Shown here: positions 14,100-20,614 of the stretch, piece by piece | How positions within the stretch are numbered: position 1 is the first letter of the stretch | Layout of the letters: each line of letters opens with the position of its first letter | NCBI GenBank assembly: GCA_964385635.1 | Contig: CAYLPU010000091.1 | Location: 1 to 20,614 of the forward strand | From: CAYLPU01 sp964385635 | GTDB lineage: Bacteria; Chloroflexota; Anaerolineae; B4-G1 | Length of the DNA: 20,614 nt | Reading direction: 5' to 3' | The notes under the pieces: generated by a model | What the model saw: the letters and a program-made list of their open reading frames with translations, nothing else | Databases searched by the model: none | What the model was told of the DNA's origin: nothing | Translations under genes and position numbers: made by a program

Positions 14100-14378
14100 T
14101 CACTCCTTGTTCGAGTACCTCTCTAACACCCACCACAAAGCCGCGTGACCAACACGCTTGTTGCCATCCACAAACGGGGGATTCTTGATGAGGGAGAAGC
14201 CCAACGCCGCGGCTTTCTCGACAAGTGTAGGGTAGAGATCTATACCGCTGAACGTTTGGCGAGGTTGAGCCAATGCCGACCCGAGCATGCTTAGGTCTCG
14301 AATACCTGCTGTGCCGCCGGATTCCTCAATGATACGACGATGAAGAATCAGAACTTCGTTGATCGTGAGATAGCGCAT
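14100..14378 (-). CDS. doc: Doc-family toxin, truncated and lacking the catalytic His
   Basis: The 92-residue product matches death-on-curing proteins (MRYLTINEVLILHRRIIEESGG, then GIRDLSMLGSALAQP). The Fic/Doc motif reads NPPFVDGNKRVGHAA, where family members have NHPF: the catalytic His is Pro through a single A-to-C change (CCC for CAC). The protein stops soon after this motif, so the usual C-terminal 30-40 residues are missing. Doc proteins phosphorylate EF-Tu; this copy is probably inactive. The gene overlaps its antitoxin as TAATG and ends two bases before the HdrA-MvhD start, so its 3' end seems to have been replaced by the hdr leader. Confidence 0.8.
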   Translation of the reverse strand: MRYLTINEVLILHRRIIEESGGTAGIRDLSMLGSALAQPRQTFSGIDLYPTLVEKAAALGFSLIKNPPFVDGNKRVGHAALWWVLERYSNKE

Positions 14379-14575
14379 TATGCCAGCCGTTGATAGAGCT
14401 CCTCATTCTTGTTGAGTGTGTATTCCATCGCTCGCTGGAACGCGGCTTCAGGTTGTAGGAGCAGGTTCTCGATACTCAGACGTATCAATTCCTCGAGGGT
14501 AACATCAAAGCCCGACGCCACCTCTCTGAGTTTTGACAAGCGGTCATTGGTCACACTAACAGTAATTGTTTCCAT
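14378..14575 (-). CDS. Antitoxin partner of Doc
   Basis: This 65-residue protein begins with a short strand (ETITVSVTNDRLSKL) and then helices (TLEELIRLSIENLLLQPEAAFQRAMEYTLNKNEELYQRLA), the layout of small ribbon-helix-helix-like antitoxins that pair with chromosomal Doc toxins. Its stop overlaps the doc start by one base (TAATG), the usual toxin-antitoxin coupling. A purine-rich GAGGGGAG lies just before the ATG. It is the first gene read toward the hdr operon, so its promoter may also drive hdr transcription. The assignment rests on size, composition and partner. Confidence 0.7.
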   Translation of the reverse strand: METITVSVTNDRLSKLREVASGFDVTLEELIRLSIENLLLQPEAAFQRAMEYTLNKNEELYQRLA

Positions 14576-14592
14576 ACTCCCCTCAACCTACA

Positions 14593-14598
14593 AGTATA
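14593..14598 (-). promoter_or_regulatory. Possible -10 box for the antitoxin-doc-hdr unit
   Basis: TATACT on the minus strand lies 17 bases upstream of the antitoxin start codon. The sequence about 17 bases further upstream (TGGCGT) is a poor -35 box, so the promoter is tentative. Confidence 0.3.
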
Positions 14599-14711
14599 CC
14601 TCTTATTGCACACAAACGCCAGTGTAGAGTAGTTTACAAAGCGACCTTGCTTGGACGACGGAGCGCGCTAACGACAAAGCTCAACTGCCGCGCGGCTTGG
14701 CAACGTGCACC

Positions 14712-14816
14712 TATTGGTAGTGCACCGACTGCATTCGAACTGACGACGCCGACTGGGCGCGTCTTGCGAATCTCTGCACCGAAAGTTGGGTCAAGAGTGA
14801 CCAGCCAAACTCCCGC
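14712..14816 (-). pseudogene. MazF/PemK toxin N-terminal fragment
   Basis: A 35-codon stretch reads AGVWLVTLDPTFGAEIRKTR followed by PVGVVSSNAVGALPI, the conserved start of MazF-type endoribonuclease toxins (GxVWLVxLDPTxGxEIxKTRP). After GALPI the expected VPIT region is absent and the frame runs into unrelated sequence, so the gene is cut short. No clear antitoxin precedes it. Confidence 0.6.
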
Positions 14817-15079
14817 CGTAGGGTAGCACTCTCTCCCCACCACCTGGGGGGTAGGAGTTGATGAACACTCGCTCTCACCACACCTACTTGGACGCACAGT
14901 TGTAAAAGTTCGAACAAACAACCTGCGAACTTTCCCGCTCATCCCCCACGCTTCAGGCGAACGAATCGCGGTGCGTGGTTCCGAGCGAACGGATCGCAGA
15001 ACGAGTGGTTAGGCCGCTCTCCCAACCTTCAAGACTCTCTCGTTTGACCGTGAAAGCAGCCCATAACCGAAAGCTACAC

Positions 15080-15107
15080 TTGACAAAAACTCCAAAATAC
15101 ATATACT
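15080..15107 (+). promoter_or_regulatory. Sigma-70-type promoter of the methyltransferase operon
   Basis: TTGACA (15080-15085) and TATACT (15102-15107) are separated by 16 bases, followed by an AT-rich start region, the ribosome-binding site AGGAGA and ATG at 15145. Confidence 0.75.
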
Positions 15108-15115
15108 TACATATA
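15098..15115 (+). promoter_or_regulatory. Direct repeat over the -10 box, candidate operator
   Basis: TACATATA occurs at 15098-15105 and exactly again at 15108-15115, a 10-bp period that puts both on one face of the helix. The pair covers the -10 box, a good place for a repressor. The first protein of the operon has a MerR-like helix-turn-helix and is the obvious candidate to bind it. Confidence 0.45.
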
Positions 15116-15144
15116 GGTAGACAATCAATTAGGAGAACAACCCA

Positions 15145-16572
15145 ATGGTAAAGACCACATACAGTACTCGCCAAGTCGCGGATATGGCAGATGTCCACAG
15201 AGATACTCTCCTGCGTTGGCTTCGGGAGGGGCGCATACCAGAACCCAGTCGTGACCGCAACAATTGGCGCGTTTTCACCTCCGAAGAAGCTGACGCCATT
15301 GTGCACTATGCAAAAGGCACAACTCCGTCTACATCCAGTACCGTGCGTGATGCACAGTCCGCATACCATCTCCGCCTACCCTACGCCGACTCTATACCCA
15401 GGCTTTGTGAGTTGGACTGGGACTTTGTCGATGCCAACACTAGATACCTCACTCACTCTATTCATCCCTACCCAGCCAAGTTCATTCCCCAAATCCCCAA
15501 TGCCATCATTCAAGAGCTTTCGTCAGTCAATGAGACGATTCTCGATCCTTTCTGCGGTAGCGGTACTGCATTGGTCGAAGCTCTACGTCTAGGACGTCAT
15601 GCCATCGGTGTAGATGCTAACCCACTGGCCTGTCTCATCAGCCAAGCCAAAACCACTCGCATTAGCGGAGAAGAGGCTAAAGTTCTTTATGGGTTGGCAG
15701 AAGAGATCGCAAGTGTGGGGCAGCAGGCTTCTATTGGAACACTGCCCCTGTTCCCCGACCTTCCTCAAGTTCCCATATCAGAAGGTGATCGCCCTACCTC
15801 CAAAGGTATCACAGAGTGGTTCGATCAACACGTTATTGACGAACTTGCTCTCATCAAGAAGAAATGTCTTGCACTGCCGTCTAGCCAAGTCCGCCAACTA
15901 GCTTTGGTAGCCTTCTCATCAATTATCGTTGCAGTTTCCCAACAGGATTCAGATACCCGCTATGTTCATCGTGAAAAGAACATTATGCCTGGCGATACGC
16001 TTCAGCGATTCAGCCGGGCTTTGGATCAGATCATTCGACGTACCCTCGAACTCACTGCTGAAGTTGATGAGAGAGTGACTGCTCAGGTGTTCAAAGCCAA
16101 CGTTCTTGACGCCCCCCAAGTTGGCCTAGTTGATCTCGTCGTTTGCTCTCCTCCTTATCCCAATGCTTTTAGCTATCACCTTTATCATCGCACCCGCATG
16201 GAATGGCTAGACATGGATCAGCAGCGATTCAAGAGTGAGGAGATTGGCAGCCATCGAAAGTATAGTCGCAAAGGGCCGAATGCCGCTACTGTAGACACCT
16301 TCCGCAGCGAGCTCCAGACCATTCTTTCTTGGCTCGCTGTCCAGGTGCGCCCTAGCCGTCATGTTTGCTTTGTGATCGGTGACTCAACAATCAAGGGTGA
16401 GACTATTAAGAATGACCAATTACTCATTGATGTCGCCACGAGCCTTGGCTTTCGACTTGAGGCTAATATCAACCGGCGTCTGCAAGACACTAAGAAGCAC
16501 TTCAACCCTTCAATAGGTAAAATCAAGGAAGAGCATATCGTTATTCTGAGAAACGCGGGAGAGCGGACATGA
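15145..16572 (+). CDS. DNA methyltransferase with N-terminal MerR-like HTH (RM system M1)
   Basis: The 475-residue protein starts with a MerR-type helix-turn-helix (residues 5-57: YSTRQVADMADVHRDTLLRW, then NNWRVFTSEEADAI). The methyltransferase part shows HPYPAKFIP (107-115), the AdoMet-binding motif I DPFCGSGT (134-141) with GVDANPLA, and the catalytic motif IV CSPPYPNAFSY (334-344). SPPY is typical of N4-cytosine methyltransferases. The roughly 200 residues between motifs I and IV may contain target recognition. It should modify one strand of the site cut by the convergent nuclease. The N-terminal HTH could let it regulate its own promoter, replacing a separate controller protein. It overlaps the next gene as ATGA (16569-16572). 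Confidence 0.85.
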   Translation: MVKTTYSTRQVADMADVHRDTLLRWLREGRIPEPSRDRNNWRVFTSEEADAIVHYAKGTTPSTSSTVRDAQSAYHLRLPYADSIPRLCELDWDFVDANTRYLTHSIHPYPAKFIPQIPNAIIQELSSVNETILDPFCGSGTALVEALRLGRHAIGVDANPLACLISQAKTTRISGEEAKVLYGLAEEIASVGQQASIGTLPLFPDLPQVPISEGDRPTSKGITEWFDQHVIDELALIKKKCLALPSSQVRQLALVAFSSIIVAVSQQDSDTRYVHREKNIMPGDTLQRFSRALDQIIRRTLELTAEVDERVTAQVFKANVLDAPQVGLVDLVVCSPPYPNAFSYHLYHRTRMEWLDMDQQRFKSEEIGSHRKYSRKGPNAATVDTFRSELQTILSWLAVQVRPSRHVCFVIGDSTIKGETIKNDQLLIDVATSLGFRLEANINRRLQDTKKHFNPSIGKIKEEHIVILRNAGERT

Positions 16573-18200
16573 CGAATACCTATGAACTGATATGTCAAAT
16601 GAAACCGTATATTCAACCATTTGAGTGCACTCTTGCCCTAAAGGAACTGGAGGCTCTCGCTGGCGCCTCGCCCATTCCCCTGACGAATCAAAATCCAAGA
16701 ACAGCAACCTATTACGTTATCAGCCAAAGTACCTCTGCCTATCTCGCTTCCCGCCTTGCCTACTGGGAGCTTGTCTATCCAACAGGCGGAGATCCATCTG
16801 CTGGTCTGCTGACCCGTCAAGTGCGTCACGAAGCGACCACTAACTTGGTCAGAAATGGCGCGAAGGCAGGAGAACTCCAGAGACAACTTCCGTTCATTGA
16901 ATGGGTACCCTTACCCAGACGTCGCAATCTGCGCTATGGTACTCACGGCATTCACGAATATCGCGGCAAGTTTTTCCCCCAGCTCGTTCGTTCATTGCTC
17001 AATATCTCTGGCGCCAGCCGAGATTCTACAGTCCTTGATCCGATGTGTGGTAGTGGTACCACTCTTGTCGAGGCAATTCTATTGGGGTGTCAGGCAATCG
17101 GCGTAGACCTCAATCCGCTATCCGTTCTCATGAGTCGAGCCAAGTGTAATGCCCTTTCCATTCATCCAGATCAACTCTTGGATGAGTATGAAACCCTGAG
17201 AGCAGACTTGCTGGCGCTTTCGCCTTCCCAGAGAAATGGTCTCCCCTGGTTTGAGCACTTGCCTTCCCAAGATCAAGACTACCTGTCACGCTGGTTTGCA
17301 CCCAAAGTGCTCGCTGATCTTGACCCCATCGCAACACGTGTCCATGACACCGTTGACTCCTCCTGTCGGGCACTGTTCCAAATGTCCCTAAGCAATATCC
17401 TCCGGCCAGTGTCTTGGCAAAAGAATGACGACCTTCGTGTCCGTAAAGATAAGCTCACACACGTTGATACGGACGTTATGACTGTATTCCTTACCGAACT
17501 CAATCGCTCAGTTAATGCCGTCCTTGCATTCTTGTACGAAAACCAGGAATGTGAAGTCGGCGAAGTGAGTATCATTGAAGACGATATCCGACTCGCTGAC
17601 CAAAGATTAAGCCACCTAGCAGGGCGTATTGACATTGTCATCACATCACCACCCTATGCTACAGCCCTTCCCTATCTTGATACTGACCGTCTCAGCTTGT
17701 GCTATCTTGGTCTCCTTCCCCGACCCGAGCATCGTAGCCGAGAACGTGATATGATAGGCAATCGTGAGATCACGAACGGGCAACGACTAGATTACTGGGA
17801 AGAATATAAGCTTAGAAAACGCGAATTGCCAAGCGAAATCACCACCGTCATAGATCGGATAGATGAACTCAACCGGAATTCAGATGTCGGCTTTCGGCGG
17901 CGTAACAAAGCTGCATTGCTTGCACGCTATTTCTTGGACATGAGGAAGGTATTTGAAAACTTCCAATTGCTTCTGCGCCCAAGTGCCCCAGCGTATGTTG
18001 TGGTCGGCAACAATTATACTGTCGCTGGAGGTCAGCGTGTGGACATTGAGACTAACAGATTATTGGCCCACCTTGGTGAATCCGTCGGACTTGCACTTGG
18101 AGAGACTATTTCGATGGAAATGCTCGTCTCTCGTGATATCTTTAAAAAGAATACGGGCAGTGCTGAGACTATCCTTGCCTTCAGGAATAGTCAGTCGTAA
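16569..18200 (+). CDS. Second SPPY-type DNA methyltransferase (RM system M2)
   Basis: The 543-residue protein has the same order of motifs as M1: HEYRGKFFPQL (129-139), motif I DPMCGSGT (157-164) with GVDLNPLS, and motif IV TSPPYATALPYLDTDR (359-374). About 120 residues without a recognised motif precede these, and no HTH is visible. It is probably an N4-cytosine (less likely N6-adenine) methyltransferase. Translation is coupled to M1 by the ATGA overlap. A pair of related methyltransferases with a single nuclease is typical of asymmetric sites, where each enzyme modifies one strand. Its last 10 bases overlap the end of the convergent nuclease gene. Confidence 0.85.
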   Translation: MTNTYELICQMKPYIQPFECTLALKELEALAGASPIPLTNQNPRTATYYVISQSTSAYLASRLAYWELVYPTGGDPSAGLLTRQVRHEATTNLVRNGAKAGELQRQLPFIEWVPLPRRRNLRYGTHGIHEYRGKFFPQLVRSLLNISGASRDSTVLDPMCGSGTTLVEAILLGCQAIGVDLNPLSVLMSRAKCNALSIHPDQLLDEYETLRADLLALSPSQRNGLPWFEHLPSQDQDYLSRWFAPKVLADLDPIATRVHDTVDSSCRALFQMSLSNILRPVSWQKNDDLRVRKDKLTHVDTDVMTVFLTELNRSVNAVLAFLYENQECEVGEVSIIEDDIRLADQRLSHLAGRIDIVITSPPYATALPYLDTDRLSLCYLGLLPRPEHRSRERDMIGNREITNGQRLDYWEEYKLRKRELPSEITTVIDRIDELNRNSDVGFRRRNKAALLARYFLDMRKVFENFQLLLRPSAPAYVVVGNNYTVAGGQRVDIETNRLLAHLGESVGLALGETISMEMLVSRDIFKKNTGSAETILAFRNSQS

Positions 18201-19399
18201 TAGCCCCATTTCTTCTCCGAGTTCGGTGTGGGGTTCGCACACATGGCCAGATAAGCCTCATACTCGCTTGTCCCCCTTGGAATGATTTCTACGTAGTAGA
18301 CAAACCCAAGGTCCTCGTCAACCCTTTCAATTCGAATGATATCCCCCTCCTGTCCTGCGCTTCGCAATGTTTCACTCCGCAGTCGGAAATCATGCTTGTC
18401 GGGCCACGTCATCATATTCACATTGACAACCTCACCACCTATCCGCACCGGGACATTCCATCGGTCAAATTTCCCAGGTTTTGATGGGTCTTCGGTGAAC
18501 CGACTTTGCCAACCCCAGAACTCGGGGTGTCGGTTCCGCGCCGTCAGGGGGATGAAGATTTCCGGAGATCGCCTGCTGGTTCCCGGGGTCGTCTGACCAA
18601 CACCAACATCAGTTCGCATCAGTGTCATCATAAACCCACGAGGCCCATCTCCTGCAAAACCTACTTCCTCTGCAATAGGTTCTCTTTCGGCGCTGGGTCT
18701 GCGCCTGGGCGGGCGATACCGACCGGCCCCGCGACCAAAAAGAGGTTTCCTCTTGGTTGGAGGCTGGTCTGAAGTCCGTCCTGTTGCCTTGTCTGCTGCC
18801 CTTGCCTCTGCATCTCCTTCTCTTGCTCTTGCCTCTGGCTTGATATAGCCACCGTCCACCAATGACTGCAAGAATGAGTGATCCAATCGACTCACAGTCT
18901 CTGATTCTTCATTGCACCAAGTATTCAGAACTGTTTTTACCTCTTTGAGAACTAGCTGGTCGTCAGCATCACTCAGGTCAAGCATGCAAGCCAACGAAGC
19001 CTCATCATTCGTATATAATCCGCCCTCAGTGAGATTTCCTGACCCAACAATCAGCAGAGCTGAATTCTCTCCCTCAAACAAGTACAGTTTTGGGTGAAAT
19101 GAGACATACCAGCCTTCATCGTGATTAATGAATACGTTGCCCTCACCGCCCACTGTTGTCAGCAAATCCGACAGGCCCTCCAATGAGGTGCCTTGATAGT
19201 CCACACCCAGTGCCATTCGCACATACCCTCCTCGCTCAATGAACGCTTGCAGTTCATCTTGGATGTGCTGCACCCCCGAACGCTTAACAAAAGCAACTGC
19301 TGCTTGAAAGGAAGAATAATTCTCCATTTCGTCACTGAGAGCTGATTTGAGCATTTCTCCCAGAGTCCGCTCACCGAATGGCTGCAAGATTACTTTCAT
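18191..19399 (-). CDS. PLD-fold restriction endonuclease, BfiI/NgoFVII-like
   Basis: The 402-residue protein has one phospholipase-D active-site set: FHPKLYLFEG (H102, K104), IVGSGNLTEGG (N122) and NDEASL (E133). The spacing matches what I recall for BfiI (His105, Lys107, Asn125, Glu136), a metal-independent enzyme that pairs two subunits into one active site. Residues about 185-245 are a charged low-complexity linker. The C-terminal part (EIFIPLTARNRHPEFWGWQS, then HDFRLRSETLRSAGQEGDII) resembles the B3-like DNA-recognition domain of such enzymes. Start ATG 19399 follows GGAGAGG. Convergence with two methyltransferase genes supports a restriction role. A general PLD-type helicase-associated nuclease is the alternative. 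Confidence 0.8.
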   Translation of the reverse strand: MKVILQPFGERTLGEMLKSALSDEMENYSSFQAAVAFVKRSGVQHIQDELQAFIERGGYVRMALGVDYQGTSLEGLSDLLTTVGGEGNVFINHDEGWYVSFHPKLYLFEGENSALLIVGSGNLTEGGLYTNDEASLACMLDLSDADDQLVLKEVKTVLNTWCNEESETVSRLDHSFLQSLVDGGYIKPEARAREGDAEARAADKATGRTSDQPPTKRKPLFGRGAGRYRPPRRRPSAEREPIAEEVGFAGDGPRGFMMTLMRTDVGVGQTTPGTSRRSPEIFIPLTARNRHPEFWGWQSRFTEDPSKPGKFDRWNVPVRIGGEVVNVNMMTWPDKHDFRLRSETLRSAGQEGDIIRIERVDEDLGFVYYVEIIPRGTSEYEAYLAMCANPTPNSEKKWGYYD

Positions 19400-19590
19400 A
19401 GTGATCCTCTCCTAACGCAGATCTTCTTGGTGTTCTTACTTCATTGACTCAAGTGAGGCATGAAACCTAGCAATGAGCACCCTAACGGCACGTGCATCAG
19501 CCGCGCCGCGGGTTTGCAAAGTGCGCCTCAGCTCAAAACACCCCCCAAATGCAAAACGGCCGCCGATTTCGGGCCGCGGTCGGGTAGCCA

Positions 19591-19608
19591 GGGGCCATTG
19601 CTGGCCCC
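19591..19608. other. Short GC-rich hairpin
   Basis: GGGGCCA (19591-19597) and TGGCCCC (19602-19608) form a perfect 7-bp stem with a TTGC loop. There is no T-run, so it is not a standard terminator. The rest of 19400-19620 shows no gene. Confidence 0.5.
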
Positions 19609-19620
19609 CAGCCCCCTAAG

Positions 19621-19953
19621 GTAGGGTCGAGAGCAGGCGCGCGCACTTTAGGGTCCGGTGGCTTTTCCACGCCTTTCGTTGTGGGCCTCAGTCCGGCTCC
19701 CATAGCCACGTTTCCAGCTCCCGCCGCGTCCGTAGGGTCGAGAGCAGGCGCGCGCACTTTAGGGTCCGGTGGCTTTTCCACGCCTTTCGTTGTGGGCCTC
19801 AGTCCGGCTCCCATAGCCACGTTTCCAGCTCCCGCCGCGTCCGTAGGGTCGAGAGCAGGCGCGCGCACTTTAGGGTCCGGTGGCTTTTCCACGCCTTTCG
19901 TTGTGGGCCTCAGTCCGGCTCCCATTGCCACGTTTCCAGCTCCCGCCGCGTCC
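19621..19953. repeat. Three tandem 111-bp repeats
   Basis: Copies start at 19621, 19732 and 19843, each beginning GTAGGGTCGAGAGCAGGCGC and ending CCGCCGCGTCC. They are almost identical; the third has CCCATTGCC where the others have CCCATAGCC. As 111 is 37 codons, frames stay open on both strands through all copies, but I see no recognisable protein. The array lies just inside the group II intron fragment, where the rest of its reverse transcriptase should be. Confidence 0.95.
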
Positions 19954-20022
19954 CAACCCAGCGTCCGGATTTCCCGCACTGGGCTGTCCTGTTGGCTTCT
20001 CGCCAAGGGTTATATGTGACTT

Positions 20023-20203
20023 ATCGGCCTTCGCCTCGACGTATATCCTCCGTCTCAGGTCTTGCAGATTGATGGACGCCTTTGTCATCTCGTCCCTGCC
20101 TCCCATTTTGTTAGAGGAATTACCAACAGCAGGGCCCCTTTGCTCCCCAGGCATTACCCCGGTTCATCGCTACTACGGACCCATCCGCCACTCTCTTGCC
20201 CAG
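20023..20203 (-). pseudogene. Group II intron remnant with reverse-transcriptase N-terminus
   Basis: On the minus strand from 20088 the frame reads MTKASINLQDLRRRIYVEAK, the characteristic beginning of group II intron maturase/reverse transcriptases. After about 22 residues it becomes unrelated sequence. Just upstream, GTAGTAGCGATGAACCGGGG and GTAATGCCTGGGGAGCAAAG look like the intron RNA that precedes such genes. The catalytic domains are gone. Confidence 0.6.
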
Positions 20204-20287
20204 CGGTGCATCGGCTGAGCGTGTCGCCAAATACAACTCGAACTTGCGGGCAGCGGTCAAACGTGGACGACGTTCAGTTTTCGACAT
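20198..20287 (-). pseudogene. Transposase OrfA-like N-terminal fragment
   Basis: ATG at 20287 starts MSKTERRPRLTAARKFELYL followed by ATRSADAPLG, resembling the basic N-terminus of small transposase-associated OrfA proteins. After about 30 residues it passes into the group II intron remnant, suggesting that the intron had inserted into this gene. AGGAAA lies upstream. The family is uncertain. Confidence 0.45.
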
Positions 20288-20348
20288 AGTTAGATTTCCT
20301 TTCGGGTACCATTTGAAGCCAGTATGGTCGGTGGCTGCGCTGTCGAAA

Positions 20349-20486
20349 GTGTCGCCTCGTGGACAGCCTACGGCTGCCCACAATTGGACAACGCTCCGCG
20401 TTGCCCACACTTCCTACAGCGCCTACTACTACGGCTGCCATCCCTAGTCTACCACACTTCTCAAATAGTACTCCAAAAGGCGACAC
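20349..20486. repeat. 138-bp segment bounded by inverted repeats, with two tandem hairpins
   Basis: GTGTCGCCT (20349-20357) and its complement AGGCGACAC (20478-20486) bound the segment. Inside, two hairpins follow at a 25-bp period: GGACAGCC/GGCTGCCC (20361-20379) and GGACAACGC/GCGTTGCCC (20386-20406), each followed by ACAATT or ACACTT. CTACGGCTGCC also recurs at 20368 and 20429. It may be an insertion-sequence end or a REP-like element; no gene is seen. Confidence 0.55.
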
Positions 20487-20489
20487 CTT

Positions 20490-20614
20490 CTAGCTTAACA
20501 CAAAGGTCCCTATTCGCCAGCCCGTTTCATCGACGTGTACCACTGCACTCTCTCGCAGTGTCTCCACCAGCCCCTCGTACACTGGCTGCGCCTGGTCGGC
20601 CAGCCGCCCATCCG
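20490..20614 (-). pseudogene. IS66-like transposase fragment, continues past the window
   Basis: The minus-strand frame from 20612 reads DGRLADQAQPVYEGLVETLR then ESAVVHVDETGWRIGTFVLS and stops at TAG (20492-20490). VVHVDETGWRIG is the conserved segment carrying the first catalytic Asp of IS66-type transposases, which normally continues with a Trp-rich stretch. Here the frame ends six residues later, so the 3' part of the gene is lost. The 5' part lies outside the window. Confidence 0.7.

Larger units (their letters stand above)
14576..15079. other. Intergenic region between toxin-antitoxin and RM genes
   Basis: No intact gene is convincing here. The region holds a MazF-like fragment (14712-14816), a CTAAC-containing stretch with the palindrome GCCGCGCGGC around 14690, and a direct repeat GCGAACGAATCGC (14957-14969) and GCGAACGGATCGC (14985-14997), 28 bp apart. 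GGTTAGGC near 15006 resembles an integron core site. It looks like decayed accessory DNA. Confidence 0.5.

Noticed and set aside
14634..14942. Complete 102-residue minus-strand gene
   Set aside because: Only the middle 35 codons resemble MazF; both flanks are unrelated sequence, so it is a fragment.
19591..19608. Rho-independent terminator
   Set aside because: The stem is strong but no T-run follows on either strand, and no gene ends there.
19621..19953. CRISPR array
   Set aside because: Units are directly contiguous with no variable spacers and are far longer than CRISPR repeats; no cas gene is present.
19533..20019. Proteins encoded by the 111-bp repeats on either strand
   Set aside because: The frames are open only because the unit is 37 codons long; the peptides are Ala/Pro/Gly-rich repeats with no start signal.

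Overview
The window looks like a chromosomal segment of an uncultured anaerobic bacterium. A Chloroflexota (Anaerolineae-type) host is my inference. It rests on the redox gene content and on the dense short palindromic and oligomer repeats, some sitting in frame inside genes, which I associate with that group. No rRNA or marker gene is present to prove it.

Left end (1-2264): a possible mobile-cassette region. A truncated small membrane protein gene and a trypsin-like protease gene are read leftward. The protease gene lies between imperfect 29-bp inverted copies of a palindromic, attC-like sequence. A tyrosine recombinase gene diverges from them, which is the geometry of an integron. A 27-nt in-frame repeat insertion puts a TGA stop into the recombinase.

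Centre (2265-14575): one leftward operon with a heterodisulfide-reductase-type (Hdr) electron-transfer complex. In transcription order it holds an antitoxin, a truncated Doc toxin, an HdrA-MvhD fusion, HdrC, a stand-alone MvhD, an HdrC-HdrB fusion (HdrD/BamD-like), a 1539-residue double HdrA carrying a GltD/NfnB-like NAD(P)H-FAD module, an FrhB/FdhB-like iron-sulfur protein and a polyferredoxin. The HdrA-MvhD gene is interrupted by one in-frame UGA exactly where its paralogue has the second Cys of a CxxC motif. A hairpin fitting the bacterial SECIS pattern follows. I read it as an 834-residue selenoprotein. The genes together suggest a cytosolic flavin-based electron-bifurcating or -confurcating complex linking NAD(P)H, a ferredoxin pool and a thiol/disulfide or other acceptor. 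No hydrogenase, formate dehydrogenase catalytic subunit or substrate enzyme is in the window, so its partner is unknown.

Right (14576-19399): degraded toxin remnants (a MazF fragment), then a probable restriction-modification system. It has two coupled SPPY-type DNA methyltransferases, the first with an N-terminal MerR-like helix-turn-helix, and a convergent PLD-fold endonuclease with a probable B3-like C-terminal domain (BfiI/NgoFVII type). Two methyltransferases with one such nuclease suggest an asymmetric recognition site.

Right end (19400-20614): three 111-bp tandem repeats, a group II intron remnant next to a transposase fragment, paired tandem hairpins and an IS66-like transposase fragment leaving the window. 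This is a graveyard of mobile elements.
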